Part shown: one piece after another, positions 6,528 to 14,755 of the stretch
Position numbering within the stretch: position 1 is the stretch's first letter
How the letters are laid out: each line of letters opens with the position of its first letter
From: Marivivens donghaensis
GTDB lineage: Bacteria; Pseudomonadota; Alphaproteobacteria; Rhodobacterales; Rhodobacteraceae
DNA: 64,000 nt
NCBI RefSeq assembly: GCF_011806565.1
Contig: NZ_JAATOP010000001.1
Coordinates: 496,001-560,000 of the forward strand
Reading direction: 5' to 3'
The notes under the pieces: model-generated
Told to the model about the DNA's origin: nothing
Seen by the model: the letters and a program-made list of their open reading frames with translations, nothing else
Databases searched by the model: none
Position numbers and translations under genes: made by a program

Positions 6528-8456
6528 ATGCAAAACCTTCTCGATGACCTGACGGACCTTCTTCAAGCCGAACAGGCGTTTATCTCGGATGGGGCAATCC
6601 TCAAGAATGCGGTAATCGAGGCGGCGCTGAACATGGATGCGCGGCTTTTAGAACTCCTGATGCAGTTAGACACGATCAAGGCGCACTTCTTCACCGAAGT
6701 TGCGGGGGTGCTGGTGTTCGACAAAGTAAAGTTTCAGGACTTTGTGTCCAATAAAGCCTTCCTGCCCGACAGTTACACCGCTTTCAAGAACCGGATCGGC
6801 CTGACCGATGGGCGAGGTGACTACCTGAGCCAGTCGCGCGACGTAGTGCTGGCGTGGCCCTACAAGGATTGTGTGCTGGAAGGCGGCATGACGAAAGAGG
6901 ACCGAGGCCGCAACGAGGTGTTCTGGAACACGACGCTGGCCCCGGACGACATCACGCGACTGTTTGAACCCAAGGTGCTGACCGGCTGGGAACGCTGGGA
7001 TGCAGAGGCCGTGGCGGAGGGCAAGGCCAAGCCCGTGGCGGAGGTGTCAGAGGACGACAACCTGCTCATCAAGGGCAACAACCTGCTGGCACTGCATTCG
7101 CTGAAAGCACGCTATGCGGACAAGGTGAAGCTGATCTATATTGACCCGCCCTATAACACGGGCAATGACGGGTTTCGGTATAACGACCGCTTCAACCATT
7201 CCGCGTGGCTGACTTTCATGAGGAACCGTTTGGAGGTAGCGAAAGCGTTGTTACAAAAAGACGGGCTTTTGTTCGTGCATTGCGATGGGAACGAGTTTGC
7301 ATACCTTAAGGTGCTCTTAGATGAAGTGATGAGTGACGGGATTTTTATCGAGTGCATTACCGTTGTGAACAATCCCCGTGGTCGCGATTATGGCGGCATT
7401 GCCAATATGCACGAATACATCCTTTGCTACGCCAAGCGACCTGATTATGAACTTCATCGCCTTGACGATCCTCAGAAGCAGTTTCCATATTCCGACACAA
7501 CCGGAGGCTTTGAGCTTCGTGAACTTAGGAACCGAAATACTGCCTTCAACGAGGGCAATCGTCCCAATCTTGTATATCCTTTCTATGCCGATCCAGAGGA
7601 CACTGATGAAAATGGCCTTCACACGATAAGCCTTGAACCTAAGGACGGTTGGCGGGAGGTCATGCCAGCCAAATCGCAAGGTATTCAGACTGTTTGGCGC
7701 TGGGGTAAACCTCGATCACAACAGAACCTCAACACTGAAATCAAGGCCAAGCAAATGAAAGATGGCCGATATCAAATCGTTGAAAAGTATCGCGACACTA
7801 AGCAGATGGCGCGTTCGGTTTGGTGGGATAAGGAAGTAAACTCTGAGCGCGGTACATTGCATGTGAAGTCACTCGTAGGGAAACAGGCCTTCACTTATCC
7901 AAAACCAGAAGAAACGCTCAGCCGCATCATCGAGATGACAACCGACGAAGGCGATCTTGTACTCGACTTCTTCGCAGGCTCCGGCACCACAGCTTCAGTC
8001 GCAAGTAAAATGGGGCGGCGTTGGCTGGCAGTGGAGCAGATGGACTATATCGAGGATTTAACCAAAACTCGCCTCAAGAAAGTCATTGAGGGTGAACAGG
8101 GTGGCATATCCAAATCCGTCGAGTGGCAAGGCGGTGGATCGTTTGTCTATGCCGAACTCGCAGCATCCAACTCGGTCTTTGCGGACCGGATCGAAGCGGC
8201 CCCTGACATGGTCACGCTGCAAACCATTCATGCCGACATCCAAGCCACGGGCTATCTGCGCTATGACGTGGACCTGAGCGCCTTTGACACTGATGACTTC
8301 GCTGCACTTCCACTGGACGATGCCAAGCGCGTCTTGATGGACTGCCTTGATGCCAACCACCTCTACGTCAATCTCGGCTCCCTTGGAGATGCGGATTTCG
8401 ACATCTCGGACGAAGACGCCCGCGCGACCCGCTCTTTCTATGGGCTGGACGCATGA
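6528..8456 (+). CDS. mod: Type III restriction-modification methyltransferase subunit
   Basis: This 642-aa N6-adenine methyltransferase both recognises the site and methylates it. DPPY (206-209, in KLIYIDPPYNTG) precedes the SAM-binding DFFAGSG (480-486), the beta-class order typical of type III Mod proteins. The N-terminal region (1-170) matches the usual Mod extension, and the target-recognition region falls between the two motifs (about 225-470). That middle stretch is visibly more AT-rich than the gene ends, suggesting an exchanged recognition domain. Its stop overlaps the res start (ATGA), so Mod and Res are co-translated and should form one complex. The ribosome binding site is weak. 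Confidence 0.9.
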   Translation: MQNLLDDLTDLLQAEQAFISDGAILKNAVIEAALNMDARLLELLMQLDTIKAHFFTEVAGVLVFDKVKFQDFVSNKAFLPDSYTAFKNRIGLTDGRGDYLSQSRDVVLAWPYKDCVLEGGMTKEDRGRNEVFWNTTLAPDDITRLFEPKVLTGWERWDAEAVAEGKAKPVAEVSEDDNLLIKGNNLLALHSLKARYADKVKLIYIDPPYNTGNDGFRYNDRFNHSAWLTFMRNRLEVAKALLQKDGLLFVHCDGNEFAYLKVLLDEVMSDGIFIECITVVNNPRGRDYGGIANMHEYILCYAKRPDYELHRLDDPQKQFPYSDTTGGFELRELRNRNTAFNEGNRPNLVYPFYADPEDTDENGLHTISLEPKDGWREVMPAKSQGIQTVWRWGKPRSQQNLNTEIKAKQMKDGRYQIVEKYRDTKQMARSVWWDKEVNSERGTLHVKSLVGKQAFTYPKPEETLSRIIEMTTDEGDLVLDFFAGSGTTASVASKMGRRWLAVEQMDYIEDLTKTRLKKVIEGEQGGISKSVEWQGGGSFVYAELAASNSVFADRIEAAPDMVTLQTIHADIQATGYLRYDVDLSAFDTDDFAALPLDDAKRVLMDCLDANHLYVNLGSLGDADFDISDEDARATRSFYGLDA

Positions 8457-11077
8457 GCCAGACCCTAAACGAACAGATTGATGCGGTTGCCAAGTTTGGG
8501 ATGCTTAAGGCCGACATTCCCGACGACATCACCGGCAACCTCGCGCCGAAGATCGAGTTACGCCCGTATCAGCGCACGGCACTAGAACGCTGGCTGTTCT
8601 ACATCGACAAATACGAGGCGCGGCCCAAGGCCCCGCACTTGCTGTTCCACATGGCCACAGGCAGCGGCAAGACTGTGCTGATGGCGGCGCTGATCCTTGA
8701 TCTTTACCGGCGCGGCTATCGGAACTTTCTGTTCTTCGTGAACTCCGCCCAGATCATCGAGAAGACCAAGGAAAACTTCCTCAACCCTGCATCGGCCAAG
8801 CACCTGTTTGCGCCAACGGTACGCATTGACGACAAGCCCGTGGAAATCCGCGCGGTGGACACCTTCGACGCGGTGTCAGGCGATGCGATCAACATCCACT
8901 TCACTACCATTCAGGGACTGCACACAAGGATGCAGGCCCCCAAGGAAAACGCCGTCACCATCGAAGACTTCCGCGACTACAAGGTGGTGATGATCTCGGA
9001 CGAAGCGCACCACTTGAACGCCGAGACCAAGAAGACGCTAACGGCAGGGGAAAAGGCGGACAAGGCCAGTTGGGAAGGCACGGTATCCGAGATTTTCCGC
9101 CAGCACCCCGAGAACATGTTGTTGGAGTTTACCGCGACTGTGGACCTGAGCCATGAGGCGATCCGCGCGAAGTATGCCGACAAGATACTGTACGACTATT
9201 CCCTGCGACAGTTTCGGGAGGGCGGCTATTCCAAGGACATCGAGTTGCGGCAGGCCGATTTGCCGCCCGAGGCCCGGATGATGCAGGCGATGGTTCTGAG
9301 CCAGTATCGCCGCAAGGTGGCCGAGGCGCACGGGCTGCATTGCAAGCCGGTGATCCTGATGAAGTCCAAGACGATCAAGGAAAGCGCCGACAACGAAGCG
9401 ACCTTCACTGCGATGGCTGCCGGGCTGACGGGCGAGGCGCTGGACGCGCTCAGGGTGGCCTCTGAGGGCGATGAGACGCTTTCGCGGGCCTTTGCCTTCA
9501 TCATGGATGAAAGGGCCATGAGCGGCGCGGATTTCGCCCGCGAGCTACAGGGCGATTTTGCCCCCGAGAAGGTGGTGAACGTCAACAACCCCAAGGATTT
9601 GGAAAACAGACAGATAGAACTCAACGCCTTGGAGGACCGCGACAACGAGATGCGGGTGATCTTTGCCGTCGATAAGCTGAACGAAGGCTGGGACGTGCTG
9701 AACCTGTTCGACATTGTGCGGCTTTACGATACTCGCGACGGCAAGGCCAACAAGGTCGGCAAAACCACTATGGCCGAAGCTCAGTTGATTGGACGCGGGG
9801 CGAGGTACTTTCCGTTCATGGCCCCGGACCAGCCTGACGCGGCTCGGGAAAAACGCAAGTACGACAGCGCCGTGGACACGCCTCTGCGCATCTTGGAGGA
9901 ACTGCACTACCACTGTTCGCACAATCCTAAGTACATCCAAGATATCCGCAACGCCCTGCGTGAAACCGGGATGCTGGATGATACCGCACGGACGGTGCGA
10001 CTGCGCCTCAAGGACAGCTTCAAGCAAACTGACCTGTATGAACGTGAGTTTGTTTGGGTCAATGATCGGGTGCGCAATCCCCGCGATGGTGTTGCTGGCC
10101 TTGACGCCTACAAGATCGAAAGCACTGTCACCTATCCTAACCTGATGACAGGCCGGGTGATAGAAGCCTCTGCCTTTGGCGGCGGGCAGTTGACTTTGAA
10201 GCCGTCCAGCAAAGAACCTGTGTCCCGCGACTTCAAACTGGCCGACTTTGGCAGGGCCATTCTTGGCTTTGCGATGGACGCCAATGACTTCTTCCACTTC
10301 GCCAACCTGCGGACCTATTTCCCGCAACTCGCCAGTGCATCGCAGTTCGTCACCTCTGACACCTATCTGGGCGGCGTGACAGTGAGTCTGCGCGGATTGC
10401 TAGATGACTTGGACAACCTGACCGCACGGCAAAAGCTGGACATCGCGCAATACGTCCTGCACGAGATCGAAAGCGGTGTGAAACGCGAAAGTGTCGAATA
10501 TGTCGGCACCAAGGACTTCAAGCCCTATCCCATCAAGGACCGTTTCACCGACAAGGTGCTGAAACTGCGGGTTGAAGGCGAGACTGGGCTAAGCTGGACC
10601 GAAAGCAACGTGCCAGGGCTGGACCAGATCGACCTGTCGGGCAAGGGCTGGCACGCCTATGACGACAGCTATGGCACGGATCAGGAAAAGCACTTCATCA
10701 AATACATGCACGATCAGGAAGCCCGGTTGCGCGGTATCTATGACGACTTCTACCTGCTGCGGAACGAGAAGGCGGTGAAGCTATACGACTTCGACACCGG
10801 ACGCGCCTTTGAACCCGACTTTGTTCTATTTCTGAGGAAGAAGGGCGAGGATGCAAGCACGATCTTTCAGCTATTCATCGAACCCAAAGGCGACCAGTTG
10901 CGCCCGCAAGACGACTGGAAGCAAGACTTCCTTGCTCAAGTGAAAGCCAAGGCCCGACTTGAAACGGTATTCCAAGGGCGGGACTATACCGTGCTGGGGC
11001 TGCCCTTCTTCAATGAGACTGGGCAGACCAATACTGACTTCAAAGCCGCATTCGAGACTGAGGTGCTGGACGCATAG
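8453..11077 (+). CDS. res: Type III restriction enzyme Res subunit (helicase-nuclease)
   Basis: The 874-aa product is the ATP-dependent translocase and nuclease partner of Mod. Near the N-terminus are Walker A (MATGSGKT, about 67-74) and the DEAH box (ISDEAHH, about 181-187). Helicase domain 2 includes DKLNEGWDVLNLFDIVRLYD and the Q-x-x-GRG segment AEAQLIGRGAR. The C-terminal nuclease motif is EPDFVLFL ... LFIEPKG (about 786-812), a PD-(D/E)XK signature with the Glu and Lys intact. No frameshift or stop interrupts it, so the restriction activity looks functional. It starts inside the mod stop codon. Confidence 0.9.
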   Translation: MSQTLNEQIDAVAKFGMLKADIPDDITGNLAPKIELRPYQRTALERWLFYIDKYEARPKAPHLLFHMATGSGKTVLMAALILDLYRRGYRNFLFFVNSAQIIEKTKENFLNPASAKHLFAPTVRIDDKPVEIRAVDTFDAVSGDAINIHFTTIQGLHTRMQAPKENAVTIEDFRDYKVVMISDEAHHLNAETKKTLTAGEKADKASWEGTVSEIFRQHPENMLLEFTATVDLSHEAIRAKYADKILYDYSLRQFREGGYSKDIELRQADLPPEARMMQAMVLSQYRRKVAEAHGLHCKPVILMKSKTIKESADNEATFTAMAAGLTGEALDALRVASEGDETLSRAFAFIMDERAMSGADFARELQGDFAPEKVVNVNNPKDLENRQIELNALEDRDNEMRVIFAVDKLNEGWDVLNLFDIVRLYDTRDGKANKVGKTTMAEAQLIGRGARYFPFMAPDQPDAAREKRKYDSAVDTPLRILEELHYHCSHNPKYIQDIRNALRETGMLDDTARTVRLRLKDSFKQTDLYEREFVWVNDRVRNPRDGVAGLDAYKIESTVTYPNLMTGRVIEASAFGGGQLTLKPSSKEPVSRDFKLADFGRAILGFAMDANDFFHFANLRTYFPQLASASQFVTSDTYLGGVTVSLRGLLDDLDNLTARQKLDIAQYVLHEIESGVKRESVEYVGTKDFKPYPIKDRFTDKVLKLRVEGETGLSWTESNVPGLDQIDLSGKGWHAYDDSYGTDQEKHFIKYMHDQEARLRGIYDDFYLLRNEKAVKLYDFDTGRAFEPDFVLFLRKKGEDASTIFQLFIEPKGDQLRPQDDWKQDFLAQVKAKARLETVFQGRDYTVLGLPFFNETGQTNTDFKAAFETEVLDA

Positions 11078-11130
11078 CACGGTGCCGCTTGTCTAAGTCT
11101 GCGGGATTGGCGGGCCTATAAATGGTATCT

Positions 11131-11156
11131 CCCCATTACTGGGGCAAATAGTGGGA
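11131..11156. promoter_or_regulatory. Second copy of the island operator, upstream of the nuclease-like gene
   Basis: CCCC-A-TTAC-T-GGGGCAAATA-GT-GGGA repeats the element found 65 bp before mod; ten consecutive bases (GGGGCAAATA) and TTAC are identical. It ends 31 bp before the start at 11188. Confidence 0.45.
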
Positions 11157-11167
11157 AGAAATCCCAC
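11151..11167. repeat. Perfect hairpin in the leader of the nuclease-like gene
   Basis: GTGGGA (11151-11156) and TCCCAC (11162-11167) are exact complements around AGAAA. The left arm overlaps the end of the operator-like element, so binding of a regulator and folding of the RNA could compete. No T-run follows, so it is not a standard terminator. Confidence 0.4.
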
Positions 11168-11187
11168 ATTCAGAAAAAAGTAATGAT

Positions 11188-12060
11188 ATGAGTACCTTCA
11201 CGCCACCAAAGCGCATTTCGCTCAAGAACCATCCTGTCTATTCCGAGAACTGGGTGCAGGACATTATTGCAGCCGATCCGGCGATCCTTGGGCTTGGTGA
11301 CTTGGTTCTGCGTGATCGTGAACGCATTCAGACACGGGCGGGCAGGTTGGACCTGCTTTTGCAAGACCGGGATAGCTACAAGCGTTATGAGGTTGAATTA
11401 CAACTCGGGCCAACTGACGAAGCACATATCATCCGCACTATTGAATATTGGGACATCGAGCGGAAACGCTATCCGCAATACGAGCACTGCGCGGTTCTGG
11501 TCGCTGAGGACATCACCAGTCGCTTTTTGAACGTGGTGTCATTGTTCAATGGATCACTGCCGATCATTGCAGTACAGATGCAGGCTTTTGAAGTCGGGGA
11601 TCACATCACGCTTGTCTTCACCAAAGTGTTGGATGAAATGCAGCGTGGCTTGGTAGACGAAGACGAAGACGCAATCAGCGCCCCGACTGACCGGTCTTAC
11701 TGGGAAGAAAAGGCCGCTAAGAAGACCATAGCCCTTATGGACCGCATGTTTGAAGTGGTACGTGAAGGCGATCCGAACTGCGAACTGAAATACAACAAGT
11801 TTTACATAGGCTTGTTGAAGGATGGGCGGGCGAACAACTACGTCGCCTTCCGTCCAAAGAAGTCTTTCGTGGTGTTTGAGCCGAAGTTGCCACGCTCAGA
11901 CGAAGTTGACGCAATGCTAGACACCGCAGGCGTTGAAACGCTTGAGTATAGCACGCGGTGGGCCAACTACCGTATCCGCGTCATTGACAAGGACTTCAAA
12001 GAGCATGAAGACCTTTTCCGGCATTTGATAAACGAAGCGCGCAATCAGCGTGAGGGCTGA
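11188..12060 (+). CDS. NucS-like / PD-(D/E)XK nuclease candidate of the island
   Basis: This 290-aa protein has an N-terminal domain of nuclease type. After WVQDIIAADPAILGLGDL comes RAGRLDLLLQ (about 51-60), then YEVELQLG (about 68-75) and HIIRTIEYW. The spaced Asp and Glu-x-Gln fit a PD-(D/E)XK core in which Gln replaces the usual Lys, as in some restriction-like folds; the layout recalls NucS/DUF91 domains. The C-terminal part (NKFYIGLLKDGRANNYVAF ... SFVVFEPKLP ... LEYSTRWANYRIRV) resembles DUF5655-type modules. It follows mod-res with its own promoter region and a shared operator-like site, so it may be an accessory defence effector. Function is inferred. No good ribosome binding site is visible. 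Confidence 0.55.
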   Translation: MSTFTPPKRISLKNHPVYSENWVQDIIAADPAILGLGDLVLRDRERIQTRAGRLDLLLQDRDSYKRYEVELQLGPTDEAHIIRTIEYWDIERKRYPQYEHCAVLVAEDITSRFLNVVSLFNGSLPIIAVQMQAFEVGDHITLVFTKVLDEMQRGLVDEDEDAISAPTDRSYWEEKAAKKTIALMDRMFEVVREGDPNCELKYNKFYIGLLKDGRANNYVAFRPKKSFVVFEPKLPRSDEVDAMLDTAGVETLEYSTRWANYRIRVIDKDFKEHEDLFRHLINEARNQREG

Positions 12061-12171
12061 GCTGATACGCCAAGCGAAGACCGAGCGAATGGCCAAAGTG
12101 CGGGTTGAGACTTGCTGCTTAACCAATGCAATGGAAGGGGCCATCCGAGACAGCCCCAACCACCCAATCGA

Positions 12172-13764
12172 CTATTTGGCTCGTTCGATGGCGAAGCGGT
12201 CGATGGCGTCTTTCAATTGTGCTAGCGTGTAGCCTTCCCTCAGATAGACTTCCTGCGTGACACCTGACCGGGCGTGGCCAACAATGCACTGGATGATCGG
12301 CTCTGGCACGTTCGCTTGCCCTAGTCGCGTCACCACGGTGTGCCGCAGGCTATGGAAGACAAGGCCCGGTTGCTTGATCCCCAGCTTGGGCAAGAAACTC
12401 TCGTTGCACCAGCGGCCCAAGTTGCGACCGTAGCCGCCATTGGCGCTGTAGCTGTAGTCTGGGAACAGGCGTGTGCCGTTCCTGCGACTGTCCACGAAGT
12501 CGAGAAAGCCAAGGCGGATCAACTCCGAATGCAGCGGCACCTTGCGCCGTCCTGCCTTAGACTTAACGCTTTTGGTGTCGTCGCCTTCGTCGGTGATGTT
12601 TAGGAACCATGTATCGCCGTCCTGCTTCACATCGGCAATGTCGAGTTGGCAAATCTCGTTCAGACGCGCCCCGGTGAACATGCCTAAGAGCATTCCCCAC
12701 TTATGGCTGTCCTTGCGGACCAGCCCGGACGGGTTTCTCGTCAACTCGGTGTAGATCAGGCGCGCTTGGTCTGGTGTGAAGGGCTTACGCTCGCTCTCGC
12801 TGGCCTTGTCCTTCTTCACCTTCATACCTTCAAAGAGCGTATGCGGTGAATGCCCATGCCGTTCGGCCCAGTCGAAGAACATCTTGAACATCTGGATATG
12901 GCTGTTGATCGTCTTGGCTGCGATCTTCTTGTGACCGGGTTCCTTGATGACTTGCATCAACGGTACGGCCTTCAACTTGGGCTTCGTGTTCCGGCTTGCC
13001 GGTAGCGCCTGTAACACCTTCTTTACTTCGCTGGCATCCTGCTTGGTGATCATTGCAAGCAACCGATCAGGGCCGAAGTATTCTACAAGGATGTTCAGGT
13101 AGGCACGGTTCTGGCCAGTGGTTTTTGCGGCCCACTGCCGCGAATGCTCAGCAATGAAATCATCTACCGCCACGCCCAGAGGCGATGAGGCTGGCAGAGC
13201 GGGTGCAGGAGCGGCAGGAGCGCTGGCTGGGACATCGTCATAGGAGTAATGCTCAAGACGCTCAGCGGCTTCGAGAACGCGCCTGAGCATGTCCCGGCGG
13301 CCTTGGCGTAGCTGGTGGGTGATCCGTGGCTGGCTGGCGTTCCATTGTTCGTCTGACACATCCATGACGCGCTTGAAACGCTCAACGGGCAACCACTGTG
13401 GAAAATCCGTCTCCATCTCTAGGAAACTTTCATGGTCCAGTATTTCTTCGCGAATGTCCGTTAGGGCGTTCTTCGACAAACCGCGACGGTCCAGCCAATC
13501 AAGGTACTGGTCCAGTTGCGCCTTGAAGTAGGCTTGCACCTTGTCGCGTATCTCGCTTTGTCTCAGTCCTGCCAATGCGTTGTTCTCTCGCAGTATTCTT
13601 CCGCAGGATGCAAGATGGCGGGCCAAATCACCAGCCCGATCCGGGCAACGTGTACGCAAGGATATGCGTATTGACGCTCGCTTTCCCTCCCTAGTGTGAG
13701 GGATAGACCAGCGAAAGTAGTAAATCCCGTGTCTTGAGGGGCTTAGATAGGATGACAGCATCAT
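12172..13764 (-). CDS. Tyrosine-type site-specific integrase
   Basis: The 530-aa recombinase would insert and excise the island at tRNA-Cys. The N-terminus (SRHGIYYFRWSIP) matches the DUF6538 domain of alphaproteobacterial integrases. A SAM-like core-binding domain spans about 205-310, and the catalytic domain has Arg367 (GARLNEI), HSLRH near 472-476, VGHARS, and the Tyr nucleophile near residue 509 (EVYLREGY). All expected catalytic residues are present. It sits 67 bp from the attachment core and reads away from the tRNA end, the usual arrangement. The 111 bp separating it from the nuclease gene hold no further gene. Confidence 0.92.
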   Translation of the reverse strand: MMLSSYLSPSRHGIYYFRWSIPHTREGKRASIRISLRTRCPDRAGDLARHLASCGRILRENNALAGLRQSEIRDKVQAYFKAQLDQYLDWLDRRGLSKNALTDIREEILDHESFLEMETDFPQWLPVERFKRVMDVSDEQWNASQPRITHQLRQGRRDMLRRVLEAAERLEHYSYDDVPASAPAAPAPALPASSPLGVAVDDFIAEHSRQWAAKTTGQNRAYLNILVEYFGPDRLLAMITKQDASEVKKVLQALPASRNTKPKLKAVPLMQVIKEPGHKKIAAKTINSHIQMFKMFFDWAERHGHSPHTLFEGMKVKKDKASESERKPFTPDQARLIYTELTRNPSGLVRKDSHKWGMLLGMFTGARLNEICQLDIADVKQDGDTWFLNITDEGDDTKSVKSKAGRRKVPLHSELIRLGFLDFVDSRRNGTRLFPDYSYSANGGYGRNLGRWCNESFLPKLGIKQPGLVFHSLRHTVVTRLGQANVPEPIIQCIVGHARSGVTQEVYLREGYTLAQLKDAIDRFAIERAK

Positions 13765-13820
13765 AGGGCGTGTGTCCCACTTTGTGTCCCACTCGACCGT
13801 TCAGCCGCTAACCCTATGAT
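13760..13820. promoter_or_regulatory. Integrase promoter region with flanking 9-bp inverted repeat
   Basis: ATCATAGGG (13760-13768, covering the integrase start codon) and CCCTATGAT (13812-13820) are perfect inverted copies 43 bp apart, enclosing the two arm-type repeats. This could allow the integrase to repress its own gene. It is a candidate on sequence grounds only. Confidence 0.4.
13772..13793 (+). repeat. Right arm-type direct repeats
   Basis: GTGTCCCACT occurs at 13772-13781 and again at 13784-13793, a 12-bp period, 39 bp inside the right core. It matches the pair near attL (consensus GTGTCVCACT), which is why both are read as integrase or excisionase arm sites. Confidence 0.6.
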
Positions 13821-13831
13821 TTAGAATGAAA

Positions 13832-13848
13832 TGGAGGCGAGTACCGGA
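13832..13848 (+). repeat. Right attachment core (attR) within tRNA-Cys
   Basis: This is the 17-bp copy identical to 4763-4779; it is the 3' end of the functional tRNA gene. Confidence 0.85.
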
Positions 13849-13905
13849 ATCGAACCGGTGTACACGGATTTGCAATCCGCTGCGTCACCACTCCGCCAAC
13901 TCGCC
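13832..13905 (-). tRNA. tRNA-Cys (anticodon GCA)
   Basis: The 74-nt gene reads GGCGAGT at the 5' end, pairs with ACTCGCC at the 3' end, and carries an encoded CCA (TGG at 13832-13834 on the plus strand). The anticodon stem-loop GGATTGCAAATCC gives GCA, and the T-arm GGTTCGATTCC is canonical. The island's right attachment core coincides with its last 17 bases, so integration leaves the tRNA intact. A possible promoter upstream is TTGCAC (13953-13958) and TATAGA (13932-13937), with a short 15-bp spacer. Confidence 0.95.
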
Positions 13906-14054
13906 GCCGTGGTGTGGTATGGTTCGCGTGATCTATACCGGAACTTCAGAACGTGCAAGCGGGTCAGATAGGATATTCTTTGACTTTCGGACATTGCGGG
14001 TTCGGGTTAGATATGGTTAGAACCTAATTGGAACTGAACGAAAGAGTTTAGACC

Positions 14055-14708
14055 GTGGCTGAATACACCACCCGCCGTACAATGATGGTCGATACGCAGA
14101 TCCGCCCGTCGGATGTGACCAAGTTTCCGATCATTGAAGCTTTCCTCGCCGTGCCGCGCGAAGCTTATGTGCCGTCGGCACAACGCGAAGCCGCCTACCT
14201 CGGCGAGAACGTCGCAATCGGCGAGGGTCGAGTGATGCTCGAACCGCGCACCTTTGCTAAGCTGCTGGATGCGCTCAATATTCAGCCTAACGAAGTCGTT
14301 CTGGATCTGGGTTGTGGCCTCGGTTACTCGACCGCTGTCATGGCTCGAATGTCTGAATTTGTCGTAGCCGTCGAAAGCGACGAAGCAATGGCTGCTGATG
14401 CGCAGGCGCTTCTGTCCGAGCACGGCGTGGACAACGCCGCAGTGATGACGAACCCGCTGGCCGAAGGCTGTGCCAAGTCCGGTCCGTACGATGTCATCAT
14501 TCTCGAAGGCGCTGTCGAGGTGGTTTCTGATTCCCTTCTGGCCCAGCTCAAGGAAGGCGGCCGCATTGCGTGCCTCTTTGCCGAAGGCGAGCTTGGTGTG
14601 GCCCGTGTTGGCTACAAGCTGGATGGACGGATCAATTGGCGGTTTGCGTTCAACGCTTCCGCTCCGGTTCTCGCCGGTTTCGAGAAAAACAAAGAATTCG
14701 CCCTCTGA
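14055..14708 (+). CDS. Protein-L-isoaspartate O-methyltransferase family protein
   Basis: This 217-aa class I SAM methyltransferase has the Pcm-type N-terminus (MMVDTQIRPSDV, then VPREAYVP), motif I VLDLGCGLGYST (about 82-93), the acidic AVESD segment and a PYDVIILEGAVE motif. It is a shorter, divergent Pcm relative found ahead of TolC genes in Rhodobacteraceae (recalled synteny); whether it repairs isoaspartate is uncertain. The start is a GTG at 14055. It is followed after 47 bp by the TolC gene on the same strand. Confidence 0.8.
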   Translation: MAEYTTRRTMMVDTQIRPSDVTKFPIIEAFLAVPREAYVPSAQREAAYLGENVAIGEGRVMLEPRTFAKLLDALNIQPNEVVLDLGCGLGYSTAVMARMSEFVVAVESDEAMAADAQALLSEHGVDNAAVMTNPLAEGCAKSGPYDVIILEGAVEVVSDSLLAQLKEGGRIACLFAEGELGVARVGYKLDGRINWRFAFNASAPVLAGFEKNKEFAL

Positions 14709-14755
14709 GCCGGGAACGCAGTGGATGGGCGCCATGGATATAACAAGGGAAAGCC

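Larger units (their letters stand above)
4763..13848. mobile_element. 9.09-kb integrative genomic island inserted in the 3' end of tRNA-Cys, carrying a type III restriction-modification system
   Basis: The element is bounded by identical 17-bp copies of TGGAGGCGAGTACCGGA (4763-4779 and 13832-13848); the right copy is the 3' end of tRNA-Cys(GCA). A tyrosine integrase lies just inside the tRNA end, and paired 10-bp repeats sit inside both ends. Cargo in order: a 48-aa small gene, a polymerase-like gene, mod, res, a nuclease-like gene, integrase. No capsid, portal, conjugation or transposase genes are visible, so it is a small integrative, satellite-like or defence island rather than a complete prophage. 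By eye its base composition is more mixed than that of the flanks. Confidence 0.88.

Noticed and set aside
12050-12232. A 60-aa frame overlapping the nuclease end and the integrase end
   Set aside because: No ribosome site, and most of its second half is antisense to integrase; its composition gives no support.
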